In this document: piece by piece, positions 23,279 to 35,128 of the stretch
Layout of the letters: every line of letters begins with the position of its first letter
Numbering within the stretch: position 1 is the stretch's first letter
Origin: Lunularia cruciata
Lineage: Eukaryota; Streptophyta; Marchantiopsida; Lunulariales; Lunulariaceae
Direction of reading: 5' to 3'
NCBI GenBank assembly: GCA_948567375.1
Contig: OX419755.1
Coordinates: 76,158,931-76,222,930 of the forward strand
DNA length: 64,000 bases
Translations under genes and position numbers: made by a program
Notes under the pieces: model-generated
Databases searched by the model: none
What the model saw: only the letters and a program-made list of their open reading frames with translations
Told to the model about the DNA's origin: nothing

Positions 23279-24355
23279 ATGTATACTAAGAGCACTCACA
23301 CCTCAACACAATCAACAACAAAGACTCCAAGAAAGAAGTTGGGGATGGAAGACTTCTTGATATCAAAGCAACAATGGAACTACAACGTGTTGGAGGATGT
23401 TGGTGTTCACAAGACTAACATCATAGTGGGCCAATTGATTGCTTTGAATCCTACTTTGAGAAAGGAACTTAGAGGTGGTTTGAGTTTTACAAGGAGCAAG
23501 AGGAAGAAGAAGACAAAGGCTCTAGTATCGATGGGAGTGGTGAATGCTAAGCCAACACCATGGGAGACTTGTGAATATGCCTCCAAGATTGATGTGAGAG
23601 TGAATGGTCACAACATCAAAGATGCATTGGTTGATAGAGGATCAATAGTGAATGTCATGTCAGAAAGGTTGATGAAGAAGTTGGGTATGATACCCTCCAG
23701 ACCTTCAACATTTGTGGTGAGCATGGCAAACAAGCAACAAGTTTGACCAGTAGGGGTGATGGATAAGGTGGTAGTTTCAATTATGGGAGTTCAAAATCTC
23801 ATGACTTTCCAAGTCTTGAAGGATTCAAGCTATGACTTACTTCTTGGGAGGCCATGGTTGAGAGTAGCACGCACAACTGATTCATCGCACAAAGAGGACT
23901 TGAGGATTGGGCCATCAAACCATAGAGTCACAGTTCCTATGACTAACTTTACCACCACTTTACAATCAAATACACCATCTTCTGATTATTGGGAATCAGA
24001 TTTTGAAGAAGGAGCTTCAAGTGTGGACACAAGCATGGAAGAGGAGACTTCCATGGAGGAGAATGAATCTGAATCTGATTCAGATGTGTATCCTTTGTGT
24101 GCTATGGATTTTGCACCTAAGCCAAAGGTTTTGAAGGACCCAGATAAATCACCATTGAGACTTGAGGAGATAGAGAGGAGGTTATCTACCTTCAAGTATG
24201 GCCCAAATGTTACCAAGGAGGTGAATGTGAGATTTGAGGAGATTTTCCACAAGTTCATCCATGTGTTTGCTTTTAGTTACAAGGATTTGAAGGAAGTCAC
24301 CTTGGAGGAGCACCAAAAGCAACATACATTAGCCCACCAATATCTTTGGTTGTGA
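23279..24355 (+). pseudogene. B1 protease and Pol linker relic
   Basis: The protease core is at about 23590-23870: ALVDRGSIVNVMSERLMKKL around the catalytic position, and DSSYDLLLGRPWLR at its end. An acidic linker (SMEEETSMEENESESDSD) leads to FIHVFAFSYKDLKEV, just before RT. Fossil. Confidence 0.8.
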
Positions 24356-24439
24356 AGGAGGAGATTGATAAGCTCAAGGAGGCCAGATTTATCTTTGAGG
24401 TGGAGAATTCAAAATACCCATTCTGAATTCTCCATCTCA

Positions 24440-25540
24440 AATTGTCTCTAATTTTTATTGTGAAGAAAAAGAATGGCAAGCTTTAGGTATGTGTAGATTA
24501 CAAGAACCTCAATGTTGTTACCAAGAAGGACTACTACCCATTGCCATTCATTGATGAGATCTTGGAGGAGGTTGTAGGTAATGAGAGGTATAGTTTTGGA
24601 GATGGTTATAGTGGTGATATAACCAAATGAAGATTGCACCAGAGCATCAACAACTAACCACATTCACCACACCTTGGGGAACTTATGCTTTCAAGGTCAT
24701 GCCTTTTGGGCTCTATAATGCCCCAACCACATTCCAATGGTTAATTAACAAGGTATTTGAACCTTTCATTGGGAAATTTGTGAGAGACTTCATTGATGAC
24801 TTGTGTGCTATGGGAGCAAGGAGGAACACTTTGAGCACCTAATCAAGGTCTTGCAGCGCTTGGATGAGGCAAATACATCACTCAACTTGGAGAAGTGCAT
24901 TTTTGGATGTGAAGAAGGTCTACTTTTGGGGCACATCATCTTCAAGGATGGAATAACAGTTGATCCTAAGAAGATGAGGAAAATCTCAGACCTTTCATTC
25001 CCTTCAAGCTTGACAAAGTTACGCTAGGTCTTTGGGATGGTTGGGTATTATAGGAGGTTCATCTTCTCATTTTCCAACAAGGCTTAAGCATTGACCATCT
25101 ACGTGAAGAAGGGTGTAGATTACATGGTGACTTTGGAGGACAAGGAAGCTCTCAAAGCTTTTGAGGAGCTCAAGAAATCCCTTGTTGTAGCTCTAATTCT
25201 TGCTAAACCTGATTGGAGTAAACCTTTCATCCTCTACACTGATGCTTCCAATGTTGCTATAGGATTCACTCTTAGTCAATTAGACCAAGATGGGCATGAT
25301 CATCCAATAACTTATGCTAGTAGGCAAATGGTTTCAGTAGAAAAGAACTACTCTGTCACGGAGAGAGAAGGGTTGGTAGTGATCTTTGGTCTCAAGAAGT
25401 TTAGACACTACTTGATTGAAGGGAAAGCCCCCATTGTCATGACAATGGGGGCCTTGAAGTACATCTTCAACAAGCCCAATGTTGAAGGGAGACTAGCAAG
25501 GTGGATGATACTCTTTTCTTAGTATGACTACACCATTGAG
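24440..25540 (+). pseudogene. B1 reverse transcriptase and RNase H relic
   Basis: RT motifs seen are VKKKNGKL, TTFTTPWGTYAFKVMPFGLY and VRDFIDDLCAMG, the last at the active-site (YLDD-type) position. RNase H begins with KPFILYTDASNVAIGFTLSQ and continues to the MTMGALKYIF region. Fossil. Confidence 0.85.
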
Positions 25541-25573
25541 GATAGGCCAGGAAAGAAACATGCAAATAATGAT

Positions 25574-26950
25574 TTGTTATCTAGGGCCTATGATCATGAT
25601 GGAGATGAGCCAATGGATGATTCCTTCCTAGATGAGGAGCTCATGACAATCTCAGTCACTCAAGAGGTTTCAATGGAGTATAAGGAGATTATGGATTTTT
25701 TGACAAGAGGTAACTATCCAGAAGGAATGCATGCTAGGGAGAAGAAGGCCCTTGTAGCAAGATCTAGACCTAACAAAATGGTGGAGGATATTAATTTTCA
25801 CCAAGGAGCAGATGGTCTACTTCAAAGAGCAGTGGGGAAGGAAGAGTCTATCCTACTCATAAAGGAGTTTCATGAAGGTTTAGTCTGTGGAGGACACTTT
25901 GTAGGAAAGGTGACGACTTTCAAGATTCTACATGCAGGTTACGACTCTTGAAAGGCTACGACTTTCAAGATTCTACATGAAGAGGGATTTTCAAGGATTG
26001 TCTTGATTATTGCAAAACTTGTCATGTTTGTCAAGCTTTTGCTAGAAAATCTACTTTCACTCCACCACTTAGATCAATTCCATTGCTTGGACCTTTTGAG
26101 AAGTGGGGAATTGATTTTGTAGGTCCTCTTAATAGAACCCCAAGGAATAATTGGTACATTGCGGTAGTTATTGATTACCTTATCAAGTGGGTTGAGGCTA
26201 GACCATTGAGAGACAAGAATGAAGATGACATTGGTAGATTTCTTTATGAACTCCTTATCACTAGGTTTGGATGCCCTTTAGACTTGGTTTTTGATAGAGG
26301 AGGAGAGTTTACAAGAAGCATCACTAAAGCCATGCTATGACATTTCTCTATCACACATAAAGAAACTGCATCCTATAAGCCAAATTCCAGTGGCTTGGCA
26401 GAGAGAACCAATCAGACCTTGTGCATGATGTGGGCTAAACATCATTAGGACAAGAAGATTCATGCAGTTTTGTGGGAGTATAGGACAACCATGAACACTT
26501 CCACCGGATATTCTCCATTTCAATTGGTATATGGTATTGATTCTACCTTACCCATTCACTTTGATCTTCCTACCTTCCAAAGCATTCGTAGGAGATTGAA
26601 GAAAGTACAAGGAGATGATGCAAAGAAGTCAAGGAAGGATCAACTCATGGAATTGGAAGAGGCAAGAGCGGTTGCTATGGTTTGAGTGGAGCAAGCCTAG
26701 AGGAAACAAAAGGAGAGCTATGATAAGAGGCAAGGCAAGAAGAAGATGGAGCCTTTCCAAGAAGGTGATTGGGTAATGTTGTTTGATTCCATTCGATTCA
26801 AGAGAGTGCAAAAGAAGTTTTTGCCTAAGAACTTTGGACCTTTCATAGTGGAGAAGGTGTGGGGCAATTACACCTATGATCTCAAGGAGTTGGGAGGAAG
26901 GCACTTTGATAGGATTAACCATGATAAGTTGAAGATGTATCATAGAAAGT
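25574..26950 (+). pseudogene. B1 integrase relic
   Basis: Zinc-binding region with CKTCHVCQAF near 26010-26040; core with KWGIDFVGPLNRTPRNNWY, FDRGGEF and SGLAERTNQ; C-terminal region with GIDSTLPIHFDLP and EGDWVMLFDS, ending DRINHDKLKMYHRK. No chromodomain follows. Fossil. Confidence 0.85.
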
Positions 26951-26994
26951 AGAGAGATCTTCACTTTGAGGACAAAGTGAAAACCTAGAGTAAA

Positions 26995-27924
26995 CGTAAC
27001 ACCCATTTGTGCATGTATGTAGTATTGTGATATTTAGTTTGGTATTACTAGTACTTGAGAGTTATTATTTATCTAGAGATAAAGGATGGTTCTACATTAG
27101 TCATGATTAGCTAAAGTTAGTCATAGCTACAATAGAGAGGACCTTACTTTAGAGGAACTGGAAAAGATGAGCACCACTATTTTGGATTCTAGTGTGTTGA
27201 CTTGGTATTATTCCTAGGTGTTTGGCTTTGAGGAAAAAGTTGAGAACTCTTGGGCCCGCAAGCCTTTTTGTTTTGGATTCTTCTATAGTCCAAGGATAGC
27301 CCATGTGAAGGAATCCTTGACTTAGTGGTTGGGTCAAGATAAGATCACATGCTGAGTGGAATATGCCAATGTGGATAGATATTCCTTTATACTTTTTGAT
27401 GTAGACACCTTCCTTTCTGTTATAAAGGTAATGGGTATTTATACACCGGCCGGTAGTAGCGGGGGGCCGAGAGCTAGCATGGGGAGTTCCTCGTCGTTCC
27501 CAAGAGCCAGTGCAGATTGGGCTTGTTAGGCGTAGGTATCCTAATCCTACGTGTGGACCTTCTCAGCATAGGCTTGGGAGAAACCATCAAGTTGTTCTTG
27601 GGTAGGAAAGAACAATCTTATGGCAATTTCATTACAATGTTAGTTGACTTTTAGCCTAGTAGCTTGAGTTACTCCAATAATTAGTAACTTTGGTGCATAA
27701 CTATTTCACAAGTATATAAACTAAAGGTGATGAGGTACTTTTCATCATTTCATTTGCAACTATCTTTCTTTCATTGCATTCTCTAGTGAGTAATTTGTTG
27801 AGTCTTGGAGTGTTAGCCTTGGAGGAGTATGATGGAGTTGTGGTTCCTTGCCTTCTTAGTCCATGGTGCGCTACCATAACAACCATCAAAGGTTCATCTT
27901 GAGTGAGAGACAGGCCGACTCACA
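26995..27924 (+). repeat. 3' LTR of B1, enlarged by an insertion
   Basis: Collinear with the 5' LTR, beginning CGTAACACCC and ending CCGACTCACA. It is 930 bp rather than 690 because of a roughly 233-bp insertion near 27403-27635 that no other LTR-B copy in the window has. Confidence 0.92.
27403..27635. mobile_element. 233-bp GC-rich insertion inside the B1 3' LTR, unidentified
   Basis: Flanked by gatgt (27398-27402) and aatgt (27636-27640), a target duplication of four or five bases. The 5' LTR has the uninterrupted site (gacgttacttg). The insert starts agacaccttcc and ends catttcattac. It is markedly richer in G and C (cggccggtagtagcggggg) than anything around it and has no coding frame. 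It could be a SINE, a small non-autonomous LTR element or a captured fragment. I do not recognise the family. Confidence 0.75.
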
Positions 27925-28540
27925 AACCATGTTTTGTGCACCTCTACCAATAATGGAAGCAAAGCTCTTTTGGCCAATGAAATAGCTATATCAAAAATTG
28001 CATGAAAGTAATCTATGTTTCTAACACCCTCAACCTTTTTCCCACCCAAGCATCTAACAAGTTTTGCAATAAAATTAGACATGAAGGCATCTGAATATTA
28101 TGTGTGTATGGATAAATTAAATATTTTTATTTTTTTAAATAAGAATAATCCTCAATTCTTCCAGTATCTTGATGTGTCATCCATGAACTATGCAAAGCAT
28201 GGTTGACAACTATAGTCAATATTTTTTGTATATGTAAAACATATTCTAGATCTTATGTTCTACCAAAGATCTTGAGTCCACTCTAAAATCTTTGATAAGC
28301 ATTGGAATGGTGGGATCCATGGAGTTACTCATGAAAAATACTACTATTGATGATTGATAATTAGAAATAGATTTTATCATATTGATTGGAGGCGTTGCAT
28401 CATATAATTTGTTATTATTAAGCAAGTGCTAATGACCATTGGGCTTATTGAGTTGGCGTGCATATATAGATCACTACGCAACATACATTGCTAAGTATAA
28501 CCAAGTGTCCTTTTGGGAAGAAGATAGGTAGTCTTTGTCC
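27925..28540. other. Spacer between B1 and element D
   Basis: A minus-strand frame at 27894-28082 reads KLVRCLGGKKVEGVRNIDYF then AISLAKRALLPLLVEV. This faintly recalls plant mobile domain proteins, but the fragment is too short to assign. The rest is AT-rich without recognisable content. Confidence 0.3.
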
Positions 28541-29340
28541 ATTTGTGAAGAAGATAGGAACAAGACTACCTTCACTACTGATTGTTTGACTTCCACTTAC
28601 AATCCAATGCAATTAGGTTGTGTAATTCACCTATAACATTTCAGCAGATGATGATTGCCATCTTCAAGGACTACCTGCAAAAATTCTTTGAGACCTCCAT
28701 CAATGATTTCTATGTTTTTGGCAGAAGAAACAATCACTTCCACTTTCTATGCCAAGATTTTGAGAGATGTAGGTCCTCAAAGATTGTCCTTACATCTAGA
28801 GAAGTGCTTCCTTGTCATGAAAGATTGCATTCTCCTAGGATATCAAGTTGCCTTGAATCTTCCAAGAATTTGTGAGAGCTAAGAGCCTTCTTAGGCCATG
28901 TTGGCTATTATAGGAAATTTTTCCTTAACTATGCAAAACAAGTGGCACCCTTGAAAAAATGATTGAAGAAGTCCAAAGACTATATCTAGACAAAGGTACA
29001 AGAGATGCCTTTGTCATACTCAAGACCAAGTTGGTGGAAGCCCTAGTGACACAAGCTCCTAAGTAGGAAAATACTTTCTTTGTGTATGTAGACACCTCCT
29101 TAATTGTAGTGAGAGAAGTCTTCAATCAGAAGCATGAGCGTAAGAAAGATTACCTTGTGTACTATGCTAGTTGTAATTTTCTCCAATGGCATAAAACTCC
29201 ACCACTACTAAGCAACAAGCACTATGCATGGTGTATGTTTGTAAGAAGTAATGTCACTACATGTTGGGGTGTGAATATGTCTTCCCTTGTAGACCATTAT
29301 GAGTTGCAACATTTGGTGAGGAACGTCAATTAGTCCAAAT
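28541..29340 (+). pseudogene. D reverse transcriptase and RNase H relic
   Basis: 28582-28875 reads AIRLCNSPITFQQMMIAIFK and ETSINDFYVFG, at the RT active-site position. A neighbouring frame has LHLEKCFLVMKDCILLGYQV. RNase H-like sequence continues to about 29330. Fossil. Confidence 0.7.
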
Positions 29341-29718
29341 GAATTGCATAGTGGGTATTACTACTATATGAATTTACCTATACCATGCAGGTCAAGAAGA
29401 GGTCACCACACAAGAATATCTATTTCTTGTCTAGGCTAAAAACCATTGATCAAGCCAAAGATTTGGCTCAAAAGTTTCCAAACAAAGAAATATTCCTGAC
29501 TGTAATGACAAAGGTAACATGCTACTTTGTTGAGATAAGGTACCTTTGCACATTGCAATCTCTAAAGGATTGGATCTGGTGTATAGCATGGTATTATTCC
29601 ACAAAATAGGTCCATAAAATTAAATGGGAATATCTTCTACAAGTTGGGAGGCAATGAAGTTCTTTGGTATTGTCTTGAAACTTATGAAGTAGGACTTGAG
29701 TGATATGACCTTGCACTC

Positions 29719-30322
29719 TTAAACTATAAGAGTGGAATTCACCTTGTAAGAGATAGTAATATTTTTTTGGCAATACGATATATATATTGGTGGCCGACCA
29801 TGTACAAGGATGTCCACAAGTTCATCAAGCAATGTGATGGATGCAAGATGTACAAGATGTACTATGTGCTCATCCCAATGGCCCCTTAGACCCGTTCTCC
29901 CCTTAGCACTATTTGAGATATGAGGAATTGATTTTGTAAGCCAATACAACATACCACAAAAACCACACAACAAAGATACATTTTGGTTTGCACTAACTAT
30001 ACCATTAAGATGGTGGAAGTAGAAGCTACCAACAAGGATGATGTAGATACAATTGTGGTGTTCTTCTTCCACAATGCTATCTCTTAGTATGGTGAACTCC
30101 TCAAATTAGTGAGCAACAGGGGAGTTGATTTCTTGAACAAATTGGTAGAGTTTCTCACCAAGCACTTTTAGAGTAAGCACATGAAAACTATCCCGTACAA
30201 TCCAAAAGCAAATGGATTGATAGAAAGAGCCAATGGATTGCTATGAAAAATTCCAAACAAGGTAATGTTGAATTATGCATATGACTAGGATACCAAGTTG
30301 CCAATAGCCTTGTGTGCATATC
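29719..30322 (+). pseudogene. D integrase relic, first part
   Basis: Sequence near 29790-29960 matches the zinc-binding region and the GIDFV start of the core. Near 30190-30240 it reads IPYNPKANGLIERANGLL, the integrase motif around the third catalytic acid. Chromovirus C interrupts it after LCAY. Fossil. Confidence 0.7.
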
Positions 30323-31061
30323 TGTAATACTATGAGGACAAAAGAACTCTCAAAGAGAGAACACAATGGTTTTGCACTCAATCTTCCAATGCCCCCAAAG
30401 AAGCACCTTCTCTTTATTATATATAGCCAAAGAGGATCTCCTCCAAGGAAGCTCCACTATAGGATTAGGTATATGGATAGGTGACATGTCAGCAAGCTCC
30501 ACCCTTGGATTACTTGCTTGGATGGGTGAAATGTCCATCCTAGTCCCATTTGGTTGGTCATACAGGCTTTGACTGGAGGGAATCTTTTAGGAAATTTTCT
30601 TATAGGAATCTCAAAATCATGTGGGTGAGGTACCATCAAAAAGCTCTCAATGAGACAAAATAGGCCAGTCTCTCATCCATTGGAGGGGGGGAGGGCTGCA
30701 CATTTTCATGTCCTAATTCATCCATTCAGGCCTCCGAGATTGCCTCTAAAGTTTTCAACCTACTTTGGCTTTTGCCCTATTACTAGAAGTACTCTTTTGG
30801 TGATACCTCTATCTGATACACTTTCTCCATCATATGTAACATCCTTCTAGATGTCACCACCCCAAGTTTTACCTCTAGATCATATGCCTAGCTATTGATT
30901 TAAAAGTTTCCAAGCATACTTTGGTTTTTGGTCTATTAGTAGAAGTACTCTTTTGGTGATACCTCTATCTGATCTACTTTGTCCATCATGTATAACATCC
31001 TTCTAGATGTTACCAAACCAAATTTCATCTCTAGGTCATCTGCCTAGCCATTGGTATTACA
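30323..31061 (-). repeat. 3' LTR of C (LTR-C)
   Basis: 739 bp, beginning TGTAATACTATGAGG and ending TTGGTATTACA in plus coordinates. Inside, 'ggtgatacctctatctgat' and 'tctagatgtcaccaccc' or 'tctagatgttaccaaacc' occur twice, at about 30800-30900 and 30955-31045, so the LTR carries an internal duplication that its partner at 47989 shares. Confidence 0.9.
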
Positions 31062-31079
31062 AATCTCCCTCCTTGTTGC

Positions 31080-31423
31080 GAAGGTGTTGCTCAAAAGATT
31101 TCACTTACATTGGTGCATGGGTCAAGTTAGCTACTGGCTCCCATGTTGCCTCATACAAGGAGTACCCTTTTTAATGTACCAAATATTTCATATGCGGATG
31201 GCAAGTACCCTTGATGTGCTTCTGGAGAATGCATTCGACTTCATACTCCATTGTGTCATCAATGACTGATGGACAAGGTCTAAGTTCTTGTAAGGAAGGA
31301 AAATTTTCTGGTTGGAATACATATCTGCATAATAAGGAGACATGGAATACTGGATGAATCTTCATGTGAGAGGGTAGTTCAAGGTGGTAGGCTATTGTGC
31401 CAATTTGACAAAGTATGGAAAAA
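31080..31423 (-). pseudogene. C GPY/F tail and chromodomain relic
   Basis: The minus strand reads CQIGTIAYHLELPSHMKIHP and then MEYEVECILQKHIKG, the first strand of a chromodomain, followed by a KGYSLYEATWEP-like segment. It marks C as a chromovirus. Fossil. Confidence 0.82.
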
Positions 31424-31738
31424 TGTAACAATATGGAGTTAGCGATGTAGTTAGTAAAGGTAATGAAGTAGAGAATAAGCCAAATTAGCCTAGAATATTC
31501 CAAAAGCATCTAGGAAGCTTCTTAGGAAGCTTCCTGACTAGTTAACTTGCACCCCAAACAGGTAGCTTCTAGAAGCTTCTAACTAGTTTAGCTTGCACGC
31601 CAAATAGACGGCTTCTAGAAAGAAGCTTCTAAGGAAGCTTCTTGGTTAACTTGGCTTACACTCTAAGAAAGCTGCTCAAGAGCTTCTCAAGGGCCTTGTA
31701 TGCTACCTACAAATACCAAAGCCAAAGCTCATGCTAGG
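31424..31738 (+). repeat. 5' LTR of A3, first part
   Basis: Begins TGTAACAATATGGAG and runs through the GAAGCTTC-rich U3 to the TATA-like 'ctacaaatacc', stopping at ctagg, where A2 begins. It resumes at 37357. A perfect three-unit heat-shock-element pattern lies at 31566-31580. Confidence 0.92.
31566..31580. promoter_or_regulatory. Heat-shock-element pattern in A3 5' LTR
   Basis: cTTCtaGAAgcTTCt, three perfect alternating units in the U3 region upstream of the TATA-like sequence. Confidence 0.65.
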
Positions 31739-31989
31739 TGTAAAAGACCAAAACCGAGGAGAGAAATAGGAGAATGGAAACTCACATTGGGACACTTGAA
31801 TGAGGGAAAACTCCGAATGCCTAGCATGAGCTTCGGCTTTGGTATTTATAGGTAGCATACAAGACTCATAAAGCTTCTCAAGAAGCTTCCTTGAACCACT
31901 TTCTTGGAGTGCAAGCCAAGTCAACCAGGAAGCTTCTCGAGAAGCTTCCTTCTAGAAGCCACCTACTTGGAGTGCAAGCTAAGCTAGTT

Positions 31990-32004
31990 AGAAGCTTCTA
32001 GAAG
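31990..32004. promoter_or_regulatory. Heat-shock-element pattern in A2 3' LTR (1)
   Basis: aGAAgcTTCtaGAAg: three alternating units in perfect 5-bp register, upstream of the LTR's TATA box on the minus strand. Confidence 0.7.
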
Positions 32005-32063
32005 CTATCTGCTTAGGGCGCAAGTTAACTAGTTGGGAAGCTTCCCAAGAAGCTTCTTAAATA

Positions 32064-32078
32064 CTTCTAGAATATTCT
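32064..32078. promoter_or_regulatory. Heat-shock-element pattern in A2 3' LTR (2)
   Basis: cTTCtaGAAtaTTCt, three perfect alternating units. Confidence 0.7.
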
Positions 32079-32149
32079 AGGCTATTTTGTCTTATTACCT
32101 ACTTTGTAAACCCAACTTACTTTGTCGCTAAACTCCATATTGTTACATA

Positions 32150-32360
32150 TTCCCCCGCCGCTAGTTGGTGACGTCCTTGTTGCCACTGAAGCGTCGAATT
32201 CCTTGATGGGCATCTATGCATTTTGGAGGTGGGAAAGAGGTTCCCATGTGGCATCATGAAGGGGATACCCTTTCCAAAGGACCTTGTACTTCGTATGTTG
32301 GTGACGGCCTCGTTGAATATGATGACGAGCAAGGATACAATCAACTTAGTACTCCTCATG
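32150..32360 (-). pseudogene. A2 chromodomain relic
   Basis: The minus strand matches the A3 chromodomain, with KVLWKGYPLHDATWEP and an NAQMPIKEF-like helix, ending just before the polypurine tract (gcggcgggggaata). Fossil. Confidence 0.82.
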
Positions 32361-33690
32361 ATCATTGATAGGGACAGGCAAAGGAGGAGGTTGGACTTGA
32401 GAGGAAAAGGAAGAGGAGTTAGGAACAAAGGGTTTCAACTTAGAAACATGAAAGACAAGATGGATACGCATGTGACAAGGCAAGGCAAGTCGATAAGCAA
32501 CAAGAGAGACAATGTGGGTGATATCAAAGGGTCCTATCCAATGAGGAGCAAGTTTACAAACTTGGGTATCAAGTGGGAGAGGGAGGTTACTAGAGGATAG
32601 CATGACTTTATCGCCAACTTCAAAGGTGAGATCATGACGATGGTGGTCCGCATATTGTTTTTGGCAATTCTGAGCAACAAGGAGGTGAGACTTGGCTTGT
32701 TGGAGAGATTGGGATATAGTGGTCAAGAATGTGGAAGTATGAGGAACCTGAGAGGGAGGGGGAGCAAGAAGTGACTCCGGAACAAGCAGATCTTGGCCAA
32801 AATTGAGAAAGAAGGGAGAAAATCCGGTGCTTGCCTGTTTGGAATTGTTGTAGGCAAATCTGCAGCTGCAAGACATTCATCCCAGTTGGTATGGTAGACA
32901 TTGACAAAGGCCCGCAACATATCCTCCAATGTATGATTTGCACGCTCAGTTTGTCCATCAGTTTGAGGATGATAGGCCGTGGACAAAGCAAGCTTGGTGC
33001 CGAGTATTTGGAAGAGTGCTTGCCAAAACTTCCCAATAAATCAAGGATCACGGTCGGAAATGAGTACACGTGGCATCCCATGATGCTTGAAGACATTGTC
33101 AAAGTAGATTTGCGCTAAGGTTGGAGCATCCATGATATCACATGTTGGTGCCAAGTGGATTTACTTACTAAGCTTATCCACAAACACCACGATTGCGGTG
33201 TGTCCTTGTTTTGTCTTTGGCAAGGATGTGATGAGATCCAAGCTCACATGCTCCCAGCGAGCGGATGGAATGGCAAGCGGTTGAAGAAGTCCACTCGGCT
33301 TCTGATTACTGGCCCTGTTACATTGGCAGCTCTCACATGACCTGACAAATTCTTGAACATCTTGTGTCATGTTGGGCCACCACCATTGACGTTGGAGGGT
33401 ACCCAAGGTCTTGTCCCCACCCATGTGACCAGTGATGGGTAAATCATGGGCTTCTTGAAGACGCACAAGTCGAAGATCATCTTTGGCTGGAACATAGATC
33501 CGGTCCGCATGGAATAGAAGGCCTTCCTTGAAGGAGAAGGTGTTGTACTCTTTGTCACCTGTTGTTAGACAACCATGTACCATTTGGAAGAAGGGATCTT
33601 GTCGGAGAGCTAACCGAAACTCGTTATGGACCTTGGGGTCAATTGACACTGTCGTAATTGCTGCCGCAATGAGAGGAAGTGACTTCAAAT
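32360..33690 (-). pseudogene. A2 integrase relic
   Basis: 33161-33688 holds the zinc-binding region (HDLPITGHMGGDKTL, ESCQCNRASNQKP) and the start of the core (HVSLDLITSLPKTKQGHTAI). 32723-32986 has STAYHPQTDGQTERANHTLE. 32346-32876 has STGFSPFFLNFGQDL and the GPFDITHIVS module. Fossil. Confidence 0.88.
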
Positions 33691-33697
33691 CAGGTCG

Positions 33698-34980
33698 TCA
33701 TGATAGAGCATCAGGGATGACATGGAACCAACCTGGTTTGTACTCAAGTTTGATGTTGAACAATTGAAGTTGCTCTTCCCATCGATGATGTCGACTCTTC
33801 ATACGCTCCAGGTGTAAGGTCTGCAACAATGGCTTGTGATCAGTTCGCATGATCAATTGTTTCTCCAAGAGAAAATGCCTCCATTCCTTGGTGGCATATA
33901 CCATTGCAAGTTGTTCCCAATCTCAAGTAGAGTAATTTCTTTCAGCTGTATTTAGTCGGCGAGACACAAAGGCGATGGGATGTAGTCCATTTGGAAATTC
34001 TTGTTGCAACACAGCTCCAATTGCAAAGTTAGAAGCATCAAAATCAACCACAAAAGGTAGTTGAGGATCATATGGTTGAAGAATGGGTCTCGAAGACACC
34101 ATATTTTTCAACTTCTGGAATGCTTCTTCATTTTGGTGTTCTACTGGAAGCTCAAGTTCTTTCCCAAGAGGTTAGTCAATGGTGCAGCCACATGAGCATA
34201 ATAGTAGATGAATTGCCGGTAAAAACTAGCCAATCCATTGAATGCTCGTACTTCTATAGCATCCTTTGGGGTAGGCCAATCAGTAATGGCCTTGATCTTC
34301 TCTTCTTCCATCTTGATCCCCTCTGATGAGATCTTATGACCCAAGAAGGTAACCTCCTTCTGCCAAAAAGCACACTTTGACTTCTTATAGTAAAATTTCC
34401 ATTGTCATAGTCGTCTTATGACCTCTCGCACATGATTCATGTGTTCTGCCTCTGTCTTGCTATAGATTAAGATATCATCCAAGAATACCACCATTGACCA
34501 ATCCAATAGTCCATCCAACACCCAATGCATCTGATCCATGAAGACTGCTGGAGCATTAGTGAGTCCGAAAGGTAGAACTCTCTACTCAAATTGCCCATAC
34601 CTTGTGCAAAAGGTTGTCTTTTGCACATCCTCTCTATCAATCAGAATTTGCCAATAGCCGCTACAAAGATCCAACTTGGAAAAGTAACGTGCTCTACTTA
34701 GTTGATCAAGTAAGTCATTGATGCGAGGCAAGGGATATGCATTCTTCACGGTTTGCTTATTGAGCCCACGATAATCAATACAGAATAGAAGTCCTCCATC
34801 CTTCTTTGGAACAAATAGTACTGGTGCTCCCCAAGGAGAGGTACTATGTCGTATGAAGTACTTCTCCAACAACTCTGTAAGTGTTGTTTGCAACTCCTCC
34901 AACTCCTTTGTTGAGAGCCGATAGATCGGTCTACTCACTAGAGTACTCCATGGCAATAACTTGATCTTGAAGAGCATACC
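33698..34980 (-). pseudogene. A2 reverse transcriptase and RNase H relic
   Basis: 34582-34977 reads [40 protein letters not shown] and [19 protein letters not shown]. RNase H follows at 33923-34111 ([20 protein letters not shown]) and 33698-33904 (MVYATKEWRHFLLEKQLIMR, TDHKPLLQTL). Fossil. Confidence 0.88.
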
Positions 34981-35128
34981 TCAATCAGAGGGTAATCCCT
35001 TTGGCAGATCATCCGGAAACACGTCCACAAACTCCTTAACTATCCAATCAACCATTACTTGATGAGGCTCTTGGTCCTCCACAGATTGGTCTTGTGTTAT
35101 CGGCTTGATCCACACCGCAAATACAGAC

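Larger units (their letters stand above)
19890..27924 (+). mobile_element. Tat/Athila-like Ty3/gypsy element B1, full extent, broken
   Basis: Order on the plus strand: LTR, tRNA-Asp-like primer site, an extra upstream ORF, gag with zinc knuckle, protease, RT, RNase H, integrase, LTR. The integrase has the KWGIDFVGP motif and the protease region the YDLLLGRPWLR motif usual in Tat/Athila elements. There is no chromodomain. The two LTRs differ by about 6% by eye (roughly 43 differences over 690 aligned bases, a later insertion excluded), so it is of middle age here. It is broken at several points, though long open segments remain. Flanks are gacc (left) and aacc (right), at best a mutated target duplication. 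Fossil. Confidence 0.9.
31739..32147 (-). repeat. 3' LTR of A2 (family A)
   Basis: 409 bp, TGTAAAAGACC to ATTGTTACA in plus coordinates. Contains a minus-strand TATA box (CTATAAATACC, at 31841-31852) and, upstream of it, two perfect three-unit heat-shock-element patterns. Confidence 0.95.

Noticed and set aside
27400-27636. Reading the insertion in the B1 3' LTR as a TG...CA LTR-type element
   Set aside because: TG...CA ends can be drawn (27400-27636), but then no target duplication remains. The gatgt/aatgt boundaries fit the empty site better.
27894-28082. Calling a plant mobile domain gene on the minus strand
   Set aside because: Only about 60 codons with faint resemblance and no flanking conserved segments; left as an unassigned spacer.
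31500-32060. Dense aagcttc repeats that could suggest a satellite or CRISPR-like array
   Set aside because: No regular spacer length or direct-repeat unit. The blocks belong to two LTRs of opposite orientation that meet at 31738/31739.
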